DNA from: Pseudomonas brassicacearum subsp. neoaurantiaca
GTDB lineage: Bacteria; Pseudomonadota; Gammaproteobacteria; Pseudomonadales; Pseudomonadaceae
NCBI RefSeq assembly: GCF_013608025.1
Contig: NZ_VDLV01000049.1
Location: 201-64,200 of the forward strand
DNA: 64,000 nucleotides
Reading direction: 5' to 3'
Part shown: one piece after another, positions 10,782 to 19,801 of the stretch
Layout of the letters: every line of letters starts with the position of its first letter
Numbering within the stretch: the first letter of the stretch is position 1
The notes under the pieces: generated by a model
Told to the model about the DNA's origin: nothing
The model's input: only the letters and a program-made list of their open reading frames with translations
Databases searched by the model: none
Translations under genes and position numbers: made by a program

Positions 10782-12035
10782 ATGGAACATTCACTTACTA
10801 AATTGCGCTTTCCCCTCGCACTGTTGGCGGTGCTGGTGATCAGCGCTTGTGGCAAGACCCCCGACACGGCAGCTTCCATGCCGGCGGCCAAAGTCAGTGT
10901 GGCCAAGGTACTGGAGCAGCCCGTCAACGAATGGGATGAGTTCACCGGACGCCTCGAAGCGCCGGAAACCGTCGAGATTCGTCCACGTGTCTCGGGGCAG
11001 ATCGATGAAGTGGCCTTCACCGAAGGCTCGCTGGTCAAGAAAGGCGACCTGCTATTCCAGATCGACCCTCGTCCCTTCCAGGCTGAAGTGCGTCGTCTCG
11101 AAGCTCAACTGGCCCAGGCCCGCGCCACCGCAACTCGCAGCGAAAACGAGGCCCAGCGTGGTGAACGCTTGCGTTTGAGCAATGCGATTTCCGCCGAGTT
11201 GGCCGATTCGCGCACTACAGCGGCCCAGGAAGCCCGCGCCGCCGTCGCAGGCATCCAGGCGCAGTTGGACCTGGCAAAACTGAACCTGAGCTTTACCCGG
11301 GTCACCTCGCCCATCAACGGTCGTGTCAGCCGGGCGGAAATCACCGCCGGCAACCTGGTGACCGCCGACGTCACGCCGCTGACCAGCGTGGTGTCCACCG
11401 ACAAGGTCTACGCCTACTTCGATGCCGACGAACGCGTCTTCCTCAAGTACACCCAACTCGCCCGCCAGGGCCAGCGCGGCCAGGCCACGCCGGTCTACAT
11501 GGGCCTGTCCAACGAAGAGGGTAACCCGCACCTGGGCCAGATGAACTTCGTCGACAACCAGGTCAACCCGCAGACCGGCACCATCCGTGGTCGCGCGGTG
11601 TTCGACAACAAGGACGGCGCCTACACCCCTGGCCTCTACGCTCGGTTGAAACTGGTCGGCAGCGGCACCTATTCCGCCGTGCTGATCAACGACGAAGCCG
11701 TGGGCACCGACCTGGGCAAGAAATTCGTCCTGGTGATGGACGCCGAGAACAAGCCTGCGTACCGCGCCGTCGAGCTGGGGCCGAAGATCGAAGGCCTGCG
11801 CATCGTTCGCAACGGTTTGAACAAAGACGACACCATCATCGTCAAGGGGCTGCAACGGGCCCGTCCGGGTTCGCCGGTTACGCCTGAAACCGTGCCGATG
11901 GCCAGCGAGCAAACCCTCGCCGCCCTGGCACAACAACGCAAAGCGCTCGAAGCCAGCAACCTGCCACAAGTCGCGCCATCCAAGGCAGCGTCCAGTTCGG
12001 CAGGCAAACTGGCCTCTGCGTCCCCACGCGGCTAA
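10782..12035 (+). CDS. mexE: RND efflux periplasmic adaptor MexE
   Basis: 417-aa membrane-fusion lipoprotein linking the inner-membrane pump MexF to the outer-membrane channel OprN. The signal sequence ends in a lipobox (VLVISAC). It is followed by the biotinyl-lipoyl region (VEIRPRVSGQIDEVAF, GDLLFQIDPRPF), an alpha-helical hairpin rich in Q and A, and the beta-barrel (LVTADVTPLTSVVSTDKVYA). ATG at 10782 matches the family N-terminus (MEHSLTKLRFPLALLAV); a longer in-frame extension to 10692 would cover the operator region. First gene of mexEF-oprN; mexF starts 15 nt downstream. Confidence 0.93.
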   Translation: MEHSLTKLRFPLALLAVLVISACGKTPDTAASMPAAKVSVAKVLEQPVNEWDEFTGRLEAPETVEIRPRVSGQIDEVAFTEGSLVKKGDLLFQIDPRPFQAEVRRLEAQLAQARATATRSENEAQRGERLRLSNAISAELADSRTTAAQEARAAVAGIQAQLDLAKLNLSFTRVTSPINGRVSRAEITAGNLVTADVTPLTSVVSTDKVYAYFDADERVFLKYTQLARQGQRGQATPVYMGLSNEEGNPHLGQMNFVDNQVNPQTGTIRGRAVFDNKDGAYTPGLYARLKLVGSGTYSAVLINDEAVGTDLGKKFVLVMDAENKPAYRAVELGPKIEGLRIVRNGLNKDDTIIVKGLQRARPGSPVTPETVPMASEQTLAALAQQRKALEASNLPQVAPSKAASSSAGKLASASPRG

Positions 12036-12050
12036 GGGACTGAACTCAAG

Positions 12051-15000
12051 ATGAAATTTTCCCAGTTCTTCATTTCGCGGCCGATCTTCGCAGCGGTGCT
12101 CTCGCTGTTGATCCTGATCGCCGGCGCCATCTCGCTGTTCCAATTGCCGATCAGCGAATACCCGGAAGTCGTGCCGCCGACCGTGGTCGTGCGTGCCAAC
12201 TTCCCGGGCGCCAACCCCAAGGTCATCGGCGAAACCGTTGCCGCGCCCCTGGAGCAAGCCATCACCGGCGTCGAGAACATGCTGTACATGTCCTCGCAGT
12301 CGACTGCTGACGGCAAGATCACCCTGACCATCACCTTTGCCCTGGGCACCGACCTGGACAACGCCCAGGTGCAGGTGCAGAACCGCGTGACCCGCACCGA
12401 GCCCAAGTTGCCGGAGGAAGTGACCCGCATCGGCATCACGGTGGACAAGGCATCGCCCGACCTGACCATGGTCGTGCACTTGACCTCGCCGGACAAACGC
12501 TACGACATGCTCTACCTGTCCAACTACGCCTTGCTCAACATCAAGGATGAGCTGGCGCGCCTGGGTGGCGTGGGTGATGTACAACTGTTCGGCATGGGTG
12601 ACTATTCCCTGCGGGTCTGGCTGGATCCGAACAAGACCGCTTCGCGCAACCTGACCGCCACCGACGTGGTCACGGCGATCCGTGAGCAGAACCGCCAGGT
12701 TGCCGCCGGTGCCCTGGGTGCGCCACCAGCACCTAACGCCACGGCGTTCCAGCTGTCGGTCAATACCCAGGGTCGCCTGGTAAACGAAGAAGAGTTCGAG
12801 AACATCATCATTCGTTCCGGCGCCAACGGTGAAATCACGCGCCTGAAGGACATCGCGCGGGTTGAGCTGGGCTCCAGCCAATACGCCCTGCGCTCGCTGC
12901 TGGACAATCAACCGGCAGTGGCAATCCCGATCTTCCAGCGGCCAGGCTCCAACGCCATCCAGATTTCCAACGATGTGCGCGAAAAGATGGAGGAGCTGAA
13001 GAAAGGCTTCCCGGCCGGCATGGACTACAGCATTGTCTATGACCCGACGATCTTCGTCCGGGGCTCCATCGAAGCGGTGGTCCACACGCTGTTCGAAGCG
13101 CTGATCCTCGTGGTGCTGGTGGTCATCCTGTTCCTGCAGACCTGGCGTGCCTCGATCATTCCGCTGGTGGCCGTACCGGTGTCGCTGATCGGTACCTTCG
13201 CGGTCATGCATTTATTCGGCTTCTCGTTGAACGCCTTGTCGCTGTTCGGCCTGGTACTGGCGATCGGTATCGTGGTGGACGACGCCATCGTGGTGGTGGA
13301 GAACGTCGAGCGAAACATCGAGTTGGGACTCACTCCTGTGGAGGCGACCAAGCGCGCCATGGGCGAAGTGACCGGCCCGATCATCGCCACCGCCCTGGTG
13401 CTGTGCGCGGTCTTCGTTCCGGCGGCCTTCATCAGTGGCTTGACCGGTCAGTTCTATAAGCAGTTCGCCCTGACCATTGCCATCTCCACAGTGATCTCGG
13501 CAGTCAACTCCTTGACCTTGTCGCCGGCCCTGGCCGCGGTGTTGCTCAAAGGTCATGACGCGCCCAAGGATCGTTTCTCCAAGTTCCTGGACAAGATCTT
13601 TGGTGGCTGGCTGTTCCGTCCGTTCAACCGTTTCTTCGAACGTGCCAGCCATGGCTACGTGGGCACGGTCGCTCGGGTGATCCGCAGCAGCGGCATCGCG
13701 CTGGTGCTCTACGCAGGCTTGATGGTGCTGACCTTCTTCGGTTTCTCCACCACGCCGACCGGATTCGTACCCGGCCAGGACAAGCAATACCTGGTGGCCT
13801 TCGCCCAACTGCCGGACGCCGCGAGCCTGGACCGCACCGAAGACGTGATCAAGCGCATGTCGGACCTGGCCCTCAAGCAGCCTGGCGTTGAGAGTGCGGT
13901 GGCCTTCCCCGGCCTGTCGATCAACGGTTTCACCAACAGCCCGAACGCCGGCATCGTGTTCGTGACTCTCAAGCCCTTCGACGAGCGCAAGGACCCGAGC
14001 ATGTCGGCTGGCGCCATCGCCGGCGCATTGAACGGCAAATATTCGGAGATCCAGGAAGCCTACATGGCGATCTTCCCGCCGCCGCCAGTACAGGGGCTGG
14101 GCACGATCGGTGGTTTCCGCCTGCAAATCGAAGACCGGGGCAACCTGGGCTACGACGAGCTGTACAAAGAAACCATGAACATCATCACCAAGAGCCGCAG
14201 CGTGCCGGAACTGGCCGGTTTGTTCACCAGCTACACCGTGAACGTGCCGCAGGTCGATGCCGCCATCGACCGTGAAAAAGCCAAGACCCACGGCGTGGCC
14301 GTCAGCGACATCTTCGACACCCTGCAGATCTACCTGGGTTCGCTGTATGCCAACGACTTCAACCGCTTTGGCCGCACCTATCAGGTCAACGTCCAGGCCG
14401 AGCAACAGTTCCGCCTCGAATCGGACCAGATCGGCCAGCTCAAGGTGCGCAACAACCGTGGCGAGATGATCCCGCTGGCGACCTTCATCAAGGTCAGCGA
14501 CACCTCGGGACCCGACCGTGTGATGCACTACAACGGCTTCATCACCGCCGAGATCAACGGTGCCGCCGCCCCGGGCTACAGCTCCGGCCAGGCCGAGAAA
14601 GCCATCGAGAAACTGCTCAAGGACGAACTGCCCAACGGCATGACGTATGAGTGGACCGACCTGACCTACCAGCAGATCCTCTCGGGCAACACCGCACTGT
14701 TCGTGTTCCCGCTCTGCGTATTGCTGGCGTTCCTGGTGCTCGCCGCGCAATACGAAAGCTGGAGCCTGCCGTTGGCGGTGATCCTGATCGTACCGATGAC
14801 CCTGCTGTCGGCGATTACCGGGGTGATTCTGTCCGGTGGCGACAACAACATCTTCACCCAGATCGGCTTGATCGTACTTGTAGGACTTGCCTGTAAGAAC
14901 GCGATCCTCATCGTCGAGTTCGCCAAGGATAAACAGCTCGAAGGCCTGAACCCGCTGGCAGCCGTACTGGAAGCTTGCCGCCTGCGTCTGCGGCCGATCC

Positions 15001-15230
15001 TGATGACGTCGTTCGCTTTCATCATGGGCGTGGTGCCCCTGGTGTTCTCCAGCGGCGCCGGTGCCGAAATGCGCCACGCCATGGGTGTCGCGGTGTTCTC
15101 GGGGATGCTCGGCGTAACCTTCTTCGGGCTGCTGCTCACCCCAGTGTTCTACGTATTGATCCGTAACTTCGTCGAGCGCAGCGAGGCCCGCAAAGCGGCC
15201 CGTGCCTTGAAACTGGAGGCGCAACAATGA
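12051..15230 (+). CDS. mexF: RND multidrug efflux transporter MexF
   Basis: 1059-aa inner-membrane proton/drug antiporter of the HAE1 RND family. It has twelve transmembrane helices with two large periplasmic loops. The opening (FSQFFISRPIFAAVLSLLIL) and the TM4 proton-relay segment (GIVVDDAIVVVENVERN) are visible, as are the family traits LPISEYPEVVPP and FPGANPKVIGET. It is near identical in layout to P. aeruginosa MexF, whose pump exports chloramphenicol, fluoroquinolones, trimethoprim and quinolone-signal precursors (known from the family). The stop overlaps the oprN start (ATGA, 15227-15230). Confidence 0.95.
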   Translation: MKFSQFFISRPIFAAVLSLLILIAGAISLFQLPISEYPEVVPPTVVVRANFPGANPKVIGETVAAPLEQAITGVENMLYMSSQSTADGKITLTITFALGTDLDNAQVQVQNRVTRTEPKLPEEVTRIGITVDKASPDLTMVVHLTSPDKRYDMLYLSNYALLNIKDELARLGGVGDVQLFGMGDYSLRVWLDPNKTASRNLTATDVVTAIREQNRQVAAGALGAPPAPNATAFQLSVNTQGRLVNEEEFENIIIRSGANGEITRLKDIARVELGSSQYALRSLLDNQPAVAIPIFQRPGSNAIQISNDVREKMEELKKGFPAGMDYSIVYDPTIFVRGSIEAVVHTLFEALILVVLVVILFLQTWRASIIPLVAVPVSLIGTFAVMHLFGFSLNALSLFGLVLAIGIVVDDAIVVVENVERNIELGLTPVEATKRAMGEVTGPIIATALVLCAVFVPAAFISGLTGQFYKQFALTIAISTVISAVNSLTLSPALAAVLLKGHDAPKDRFSKFLDKIFGGWLFRPFNRFFERASHGYVGTVARVIRSSGIALVLYAGLMVLTFFGFSTTPTGFVPGQDKQYLVAFAQLPDAASLDRTEDVIKRMSDLALKQPGVESAVAFPGLSINGFTNSPNAGIVFVTLKPFDERKDPSMSAGAIAGALNGKYSEIQEAYMAIFPPPPVQGLGTIGGFRLQIEDRGNLGYDELYKETMNIITKSRSVPELAGLFTSYTVNVPQVDAAIDREKAKTHGVAVSDIFDTLQIYLGSLYANDFNRFGRTYQVNVQAEQQFRLESDQIGQLKVRNNRGEMIPLATFIKVSDTSGPDRVMHYNGFITAEINGAAAPGYSSGQAEKAIEKLLKDELPNGMTYEWTDLTYQQILSGNTALFVFPLCVLLAFLVLAAQYESWSLPLAVILIVPMTLLSAITGVILSGGDNNIFTQIGLIVLVGLACKNAILIVEFAKDKQLEGLNPLAAVLEACRLRLRPILMTSFAFIMGVVPLVFSSGAGAEMRHAMGVAVFSGMLGVTFFGLLLTPVFYVLIRNFVERSEARKAARALKLEAQQ

Positions 15231-16651
15231 GTGTGAAAGCGTTCCTGCCGAGCCTGTTGGTATTGGCGTTAAGCGCCTGTGCCGTGGGCCCGGACTACAA
15301 GGCGCCGCAAACGGAGGCGGCGAACATCACCACCGCCACCGACGGCGCCGCCGGCCAGAAGAACTTCGACCGCGCCCGCTTCGAAGGCATCTGGTGGCAG
15401 CAATTCGACGACCCGACCCTCAATGCGTTGGTGACCCGATCCCTGGAAGGTAACCGTGAGTTGCGCGTGGCCTTCGCACGCCTGCGGGCCGCCCGGGCGA
15501 TTCGCGACGACGCCAGCAACGACGTCATGCCGACCATTACCAGCCGCGCCAGCAGCGAACTGGGCAAAGGCCAGAATCCAATGGGGCAGACCGACGACCG
15601 GGTCAACTCCGAGCGTTATGACCTGGGCCTGGACATGGCCTGGGAACTGGATCTGTTCGGACGCATCCGGCGCAACCTGGAAGCGACCGATGCCGACCAG
15701 CAGGCCGCCGAGGCCGACCTCTATCAACTGCAGGTGACCATGATCGCCGAGCTGGTGGACGCCTACGGCCAACTGCGCGGCGCGCAGCTGCGGGAAAAAA
15801 TCGCCCTGGCGAACCTGCAGAACCAGCAGGAATCGCGCAAGATCACCGAAAGCCTGCGCGAAGCCGGCGTCGGCGATCAGCTCGATGTGGTACGCGCCGA
15901 TGCCCGCCTGGCCGCAGTGGAAGCCAGCGTGCCGCAATTGCAGGCCGAACAGGCCCGCCAACGCAACCGCATCGCGACCTTGCTCGGCGAGCGTCCGGAC
16001 AAGTTGACAGTGGATTTGAGCCCTAAACAGTTGCCGGCCATTGCGAAAGCTCTGCCCATTGGCGATCCGGGACAATTGCTGCAACGCCGTCCCGACGTCC
16101 TCAGCGCCGAGCGTCAACTGGCCGCGGCCACGGCGCGCATCGGTGTAGCCAAGGCCGACCTGTTCCCACGGGTCAGCCTGAGCGGTTTCCTCGGCTTTAC
16201 CGCCGGGCGTGGCTCGCAGATCGGTTCTTCAGCGGCCAATGCCTGGGCGCTGGGCCCGAGCATTACCTGGGCTGCTTTCGACCTGGGCAGCGTGCGGGCT
16301 CGCTTGCGCGGTGCCAGCGCCGAAGCGGATGGCGCCCTGGCGAATTATGAACAGCAAGTGCTGCTGGCCCTGGAAGAGTCGGAAAACGCCTTCAGCGACT
16401 ATGGCAAACGCCAACAGCGCCTGATCTCGCTGATCCGCCAGAGCGAATCGAGCCGCGCCGCCGCCGACCTGGCCGAGATTCGCTACCGCGAAGGCACCGA
16501 GGACTTCCTCGTGCTGCTCGACGCCCAACGTGAACGCCTGGCCGCCGAAGACAGCCAGGCCCAGGCCGAAGTGGACCTGTATCGCGGCATCGTCGCGATC
16601 TACAAGGCCCTGGGCGGCGGCTGGCAACCGGAAACCGTCGCCAGCAATTGA
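15227..16651 (+). CDS. oprN: Outer-membrane efflux channel OprN
   Basis: 474-aa TolC-family outer-membrane lipoprotein that completes the MexEF pump. Lipobox LALSACAVGPDY at the N-terminus. Two outer-membrane efflux repeats include FEGIWWQQFDDPTLNALV and the second-repeat GPSITWAAFDLGSVRARLRG and EGTEDFLVLLDAQRERL. It is translationally coupled to mexF. A strong terminator closes the operon 53 nt after the stop. Confidence 0.95.
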   Translation: MSVKAFLPSLLVLALSACAVGPDYKAPQTEAANITTATDGAAGQKNFDRARFEGIWWQQFDDPTLNALVTRSLEGNRELRVAFARLRAARAIRDDASNDVMPTITSRASSELGKGQNPMGQTDDRVNSERYDLGLDMAWELDLFGRIRRNLEATDADQQAAEADLYQLQVTMIAELVDAYGQLRGAQLREKIALANLQNQQESRKITESLREAGVGDQLDVVRADARLAAVEASVPQLQAEQARQRNRIATLLGERPDKLTVDLSPKQLPAIAKALPIGDPGQLLQRRPDVLSAERQLAAATARIGVAKADLFPRVSLSGFLGFTAGRGSQIGSSAANAWALGPSITWAAFDLGSVRARLRGASAEADGALANYEQQVLLALEESENAFSDYGKRQQRLISLIRQSESSRAAADLAEIRYREGTEDFLVLLDAQRERLAAEDSQAQAEVDLYRGIVAIYKALGGGWQPETVASN

Positions 16652-16704
16652 TAGCCCCCTTCCCAACCGAGCTCCTTTGGTTGGCCGCAACCAACCAATT
16701 GTTT

Positions 16705-16738
16705 GCCCCGCGCCTCATTCGGACGCGGGGCTTTTTTT
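16705..16738 (+). terminator. Intrinsic terminator of mexEF-oprN
   Basis: An 8-bp GC-only stem (GCCCCGCG / CGCGGGGC) with an 11-nt loop, followed directly by seven T residues, 53 nt after the oprN stop. Confidence 0.92.
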
Positions 16739-16757
16739 GTCTGCTGACCGGGTTCCA

Positions 16758-16775
16758 TTGTGGGAGCTCCCACAA
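16758..16775. repeat. Perfect 18-bp palindrome, collapsed REP half-pair
   Basis: TTGTGGGAGCTCCCACAA is a perfect palindrome. It equals the two outer ends of the GTGGGAGC... REP family (compare 21503-21590) joined with the centre deleted, so it is probably a decayed member of that family. Confidence 0.6.
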
Positions 16776-16823
16776 GGGCATGTGCCTGGCCAGTGCCAAA
16801 CATGTTCCAGCCACCCCAACTCC

Positions 16824-16913
16824 GTGGCGAGGGAGCTTGCTCCCGCTTGGCTGCGAAGCGCCCACAAATAGGGGTCTGCTACGCAGCCCAGCGGGAGCAA
16901 GCTCCCTCGCCAC
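16824..16913. repeat. REP inverted pair, family A (GTGGCGAGGGAGC)
   Basis: GTGGCGAGGGAGCTTGCTCC at the left end and its reverse complement at the right end, with GCTGCGAAGC/GCTACGCAGC-type inner sequence. Each arm is itself a small palindrome. This is the most common extragenic repeat in the window (seven copies). The gap from 16652 to 17089 holds only this element, the palindrome and the terminator. Confidence 0.9.
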
Positions 16914-17089
16914 AAACGCGCTTAGCGGCGTGTCAGTCGATATCAACCTCGTCGATCCGACGCCATCGTCGTATCACCGCCCGCAGCAAGCTCGCTCACA
17001 CGAGGCGAACTCAGATACAAGGGTTTGACTCAAGCCCTCACCTGACCGAAGCTTGCGACATTTCGCGCTTCTGGTTATGGATTACCTGC

Positions 17090-18145
17090 ATGTCTTCGTC
17101 TCGCCGCTATGTGCTTCTCAGTCTTGCCGTTGTATTGGCGATCGGTCTCGTCGCGATATGGCTGCGCAACACCACGCCGCAGATCCCCGAGGCCATCAAG
17201 CGCGGCTACAGCGAAGCCCTGGAACACGCACGCAACGGCCAGCCTGGTGCCGCGAGAATGTTGTATCAGCAATTGGGACGGCCGGACTTGTCGCCCAAGC
17301 GCCGTGTCTGGCTGCATGCGGAATTGCCCAACTATCCAAGCCCCCAAGCCTTGAAACTGGCCCAGACGGATCTGCTAAGCGAATCGCCGGATGTGCGGCG
17401 CGCGGCCATCGGCAGCATCGTCGGGCTGGTGCCGAACGCCCAGCGCAGCCTGTTGCTCGGCCCGCTCCTGGATGACAACGAGCCGGACGTCCGATTCGCC
17501 GCCGTGAATGCACTGCTGGGTCTGTCGCCTGACGAGCTGGGCCTGTATTTCGGAGCGATGCAAATCGCCGTCGATACCTGGAAGCAGGTGCTGAATGACG
17601 CTCCGCCCACCCCCGAATCCCTCTATCAGCTCGCCCGGCTGTATGCGCATAACGCCGAGCTGAAAAAAGCCCAGCAGGCGCTGGAACAGGTACTGAAGCT
17701 ACAACCGGGCAACCTGCCGGCGCTCGTCATGCAGGTCGATGTGCTGGACAAGCAAGGCCAGGGGGAAGCCGCACGCCAGTTGCTCGCCCGGGAGTTGCAA
17801 ACCCAACCCGCGTCGGCCTACCTGCAACATGCGCTGGGCATGTGGCTGCTGCAGCACGGCCAAAGTGAGTATGCAGTGCTAGGCTTGGCAAAAGCCGTGG
17901 AGCTGGAGCCTGATAACAGGCAATACCGCTACGATCTCGCGACCACCCTGCATGCCGAGCAGGAGGTGGAAGCCGCGCAGAAACAGCTACAGGAAATCGT
18001 CCAGCGCTACCCCGCCGACCGCAACGCGCGGGTGTTGCTGATCAATTACTGGAAGGAAACCGGTCAGTTGCAGCACGTCCAGGTCCTGTTGGCTCAACTG
18101 GAGCAGTTGAACCCCGACGACCCGGCGATACAACAGGGTTTGTAA
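17090..18145 (+). CDS. Membrane-anchored TPR/HEAT-like repeat protein
   Basis: About 351 aa. One N-terminal transmembrane anchor (YVLLSLAVVLAIGLVAIWL) is followed by a helical repeat domain. The first part resembles HEAT-type repeats (SPDVRRAAIGSIVGLVP, EPDVRFAAVNALLGLSP) and the rest is tetratricopeptide repeats (SLYQLARLYAHNAELKKAQQ, ALGMWLLQHGQSEYAVLG, YRYDLATTLHAEQEVEAA). Such proteins usually scaffold protein complexes in the periplasm; no partner can be named. The start is the ATG before the membrane anchor; the upstream extension runs through the REP element. It precedes the KaiC-like gene by 153 nt in the same direction. Confidence 0.72.
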   Translation: MSSSRRYVLLSLAVVLAIGLVAIWLRNTTPQIPEAIKRGYSEALEHARNGQPGAARMLYQQLGRPDLSPKRRVWLHAELPNYPSPQALKLAQTDLLSESPDVRRAAIGSIVGLVPNAQRSLLLGPLLDDNEPDVRFAAVNALLGLSPDELGLYFGAMQIAVDTWKQVLNDAPPTPESLYQLARLYAHNAELKKAQQALEQVLKLQPGNLPALVMQVDVLDKQGQGEAARQLLARELQTQPASAYLQHALGMWLLQHGQSEYAVLGLAKAVELEPDNRQYRYDLATTLHAEQEVEAAQKQLQEIVQRYPADRNARVLLINYWKETGQLQHVQVLLAQLEQLNPDDPAIQQGL

Positions 18146-18298
18146 GCCAATGGGCGCAGGCCAAAAGTTGTGCACCACTGCGCGTTTTGTCAAAGAAAGC
18201 GGAACCGCCATGACTGTCAAAGGTCAAGTGTTCAGGCAGTTTCATTTCAGGCGTTACCCCGCCTGCTGCCCACTTCCCTAGTCACGAGAGGGTTATTT

Positions 18299-19801
18299 TT
18301 GACTACATCTAACGAGTTGATCAGCGCAAAAGCCGCCACCGGCATCGAAGGGCTGGACGATGTCCTTTCCGGTGGTTTGTCCCGAGGTCACGTGTTCCTC
18401 CTGGAAGGAGAACCGGGCACCGGCAAGACCACGGTCGCGTTGCACTTCCTGCTGGCCGGCGCCGAAGCCGGCGAGCGCTCGTTGTACATCACGCTATCGG
18501 AAACCGAGCGTGAATTGCGCCAGGGCGCAGCCTCCCACGGTTGGACGTTGGATGAAAATATCCACATTTTCGAGCTGACCCCACCCGAGAGCCTGCTCAA
18601 CGCCGAGCACCAGCAAAGCCTGCTGTATTCCTCGGACCTGGAACTGGGAGAAGCGACCCGGCAGATCTTCGAAGTGGTCGAGCGATTCAAGCCGACTCGA
18701 GTTGTGCTGGACAGTCTTTCGGAGATCCGTCTCCTGGCGCAAAGCTCCCTGCGCTATCGCCGGCAGATCCTGGCGATCAAGCATTACTTCGTGCGCTACG
18801 ACGCCACCGTGCTGCTGCTGGATGACCTGACCACCGAGTCCCTCGACAAGACGGTTCACAGCGTGGCCCACGGCGTCATCCGCCTCGAAGAACTGACGCC
18901 GAACTACGGCGCCGAGCGACGCCGCCTCCGGGTGGTGAAATACCGCGGGCAGAAATACCGCGGTGGCTACCACGACTTCACGATCATGGGCGATGGCGTG
19001 CATGTCTTCCCTCGCCTGGTGGCCGCCGAACATCGAGGTCAATACATTCGCCAGCAGCTCTCCAGCGGCATCGCGGAAATGGACGCGCTGTTGGGTGGCG
19101 GTATCGAGACCGGCTCAAGCACGCTGATCCTGGGCCCGGCCGGTACCGGCAAATCGTTGATCTCCCTTATCTTTGCAGCGGCGGCTGTGCATCGCGGCGA
19201 AAAAGCCGCCCTGTTCATTTTCGATGAAGAGCTGGGTCTGTTGTTCGAGCGCATGAAGAACATCGGCATTGATCTGCTGGCGCTGCAAAAGACCGGTAAC
19301 CTGCTGATCGAGCAAGTCGACGCCGCCGAGCTGTCTCCCGGTGAGTTTTCCCACCGCGTGCGGCGCTGCGTCAATGACGCGAACATCAAGACCGTCGTGA
19401 TCGACAGCATCAACGGCTACCAGGCCGCCATGCCGGAAGAAAACGCCCTGGTCCTGCATATGCATGAGCTGTTGCTTTACCTGAACCGCAAGGGCGCAGC
19501 GACGTTCATGACGGTTGCGCAGCATGGGTTGGTGGGCGACATGCAGGCACCGGTGGACATCACCTACCTGGCCGACACCGTCATTCTGTTGCGCTACTTC
19601 GAGGCGCTGGGCAAGGTTCGCCGGGCGGTTTCCATCATCAAGAAACGGACCGGCAGCCATGAATCGACGATTCGCGAATACCGCATCAGCAGGCTGGGCA
19701 TGACCATTGGCGAGCCGCTGGAAGCATTCCAGGGTGTATTGCGTGGAGTACCGACTTACATGGGAGCGGATAATCCATTGCTAGAGGATGATTCCCAGTG
19801 A
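18299..19801 (+). CDS. KaiC-like double-domain RecA/ATPase
   Basis: 500-aa protein with two tandem KaiC/RecA-like ATPase domains. Walker A motifs are GEPGTGKT (about residues 37-44) and GPAGTGKS (about 279-286), each preceded by the KaiC signature (GIEGLDDVLSGGLSRG, GIAEMDALLGGGIETG). Acidic catalytic pairs appear as SETERE and FDEE. A TTG start at 18299 is chosen because GAGAGGG lies 7 nt upstream and the KaiC domain starts right after; longer in-frame reading is unlike the family. There is no KaiA or KaiB nearby, so a circadian oscillator is not implied. The stop overlaps a histidine kinase start (GTGA), which suggests that the ATPase and the kinase act together in signal transduction. Confidence 0.85.
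   Translation: MTTSNELISAKAATGIEGLDDVLSGGLSRGHVFLLEGEPGTGKTTVALHFLLAGAEAGERSLYITLSETERELRQGAASHGWTLDENIHIFELTPPESLLNAEHQQSLLYSSDLELGEATRQIFEVVERFKPTRVVLDSLSEIRLLAQSSLRYRRQILAIKHYFVRYDATVLLLDDLTTESLDKTVHSVAHGVIRLEELTPNYGAERRRLRVVKYRGQKYRGGYHDFTIMGDGVHVFPRLVAAEHRGQYIRQQLSSGIAEMDALLGGGIETGSSTLILGPAGTGKSLISLIFAAAAVHRGEKAALFIFDEELGLLFERMKNIGIDLLALQKTGNLLIEQVDAAELSPGEFSHRVRRCVNDANIKTVVIDSINGYQAAMPEENALVLHMHELLLYLNRKGAATFMTVAQHGLVGDMQAPVDITYLADTVILLRYFEALGKVRRAVSIIKKRTGSHESTIREYRISRLGMTIGEPLEAFQGVLRGVPTYMGADNPLLEDDSQ

Noticed and set aside
11052..13211. 719-codon minus-strand frame opposite mexE/mexF
   Set aside because: Antisense of two clear RND genes, His/Gln/Asp-rich as expected of shadow translation.
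18299..19801. Circadian clock (KaiABC) system
   Set aside because: Only a KaiC-like protein is present; no kaiA or kaiB, and the partner is a histidine kinase, so a clock claim is not supported.
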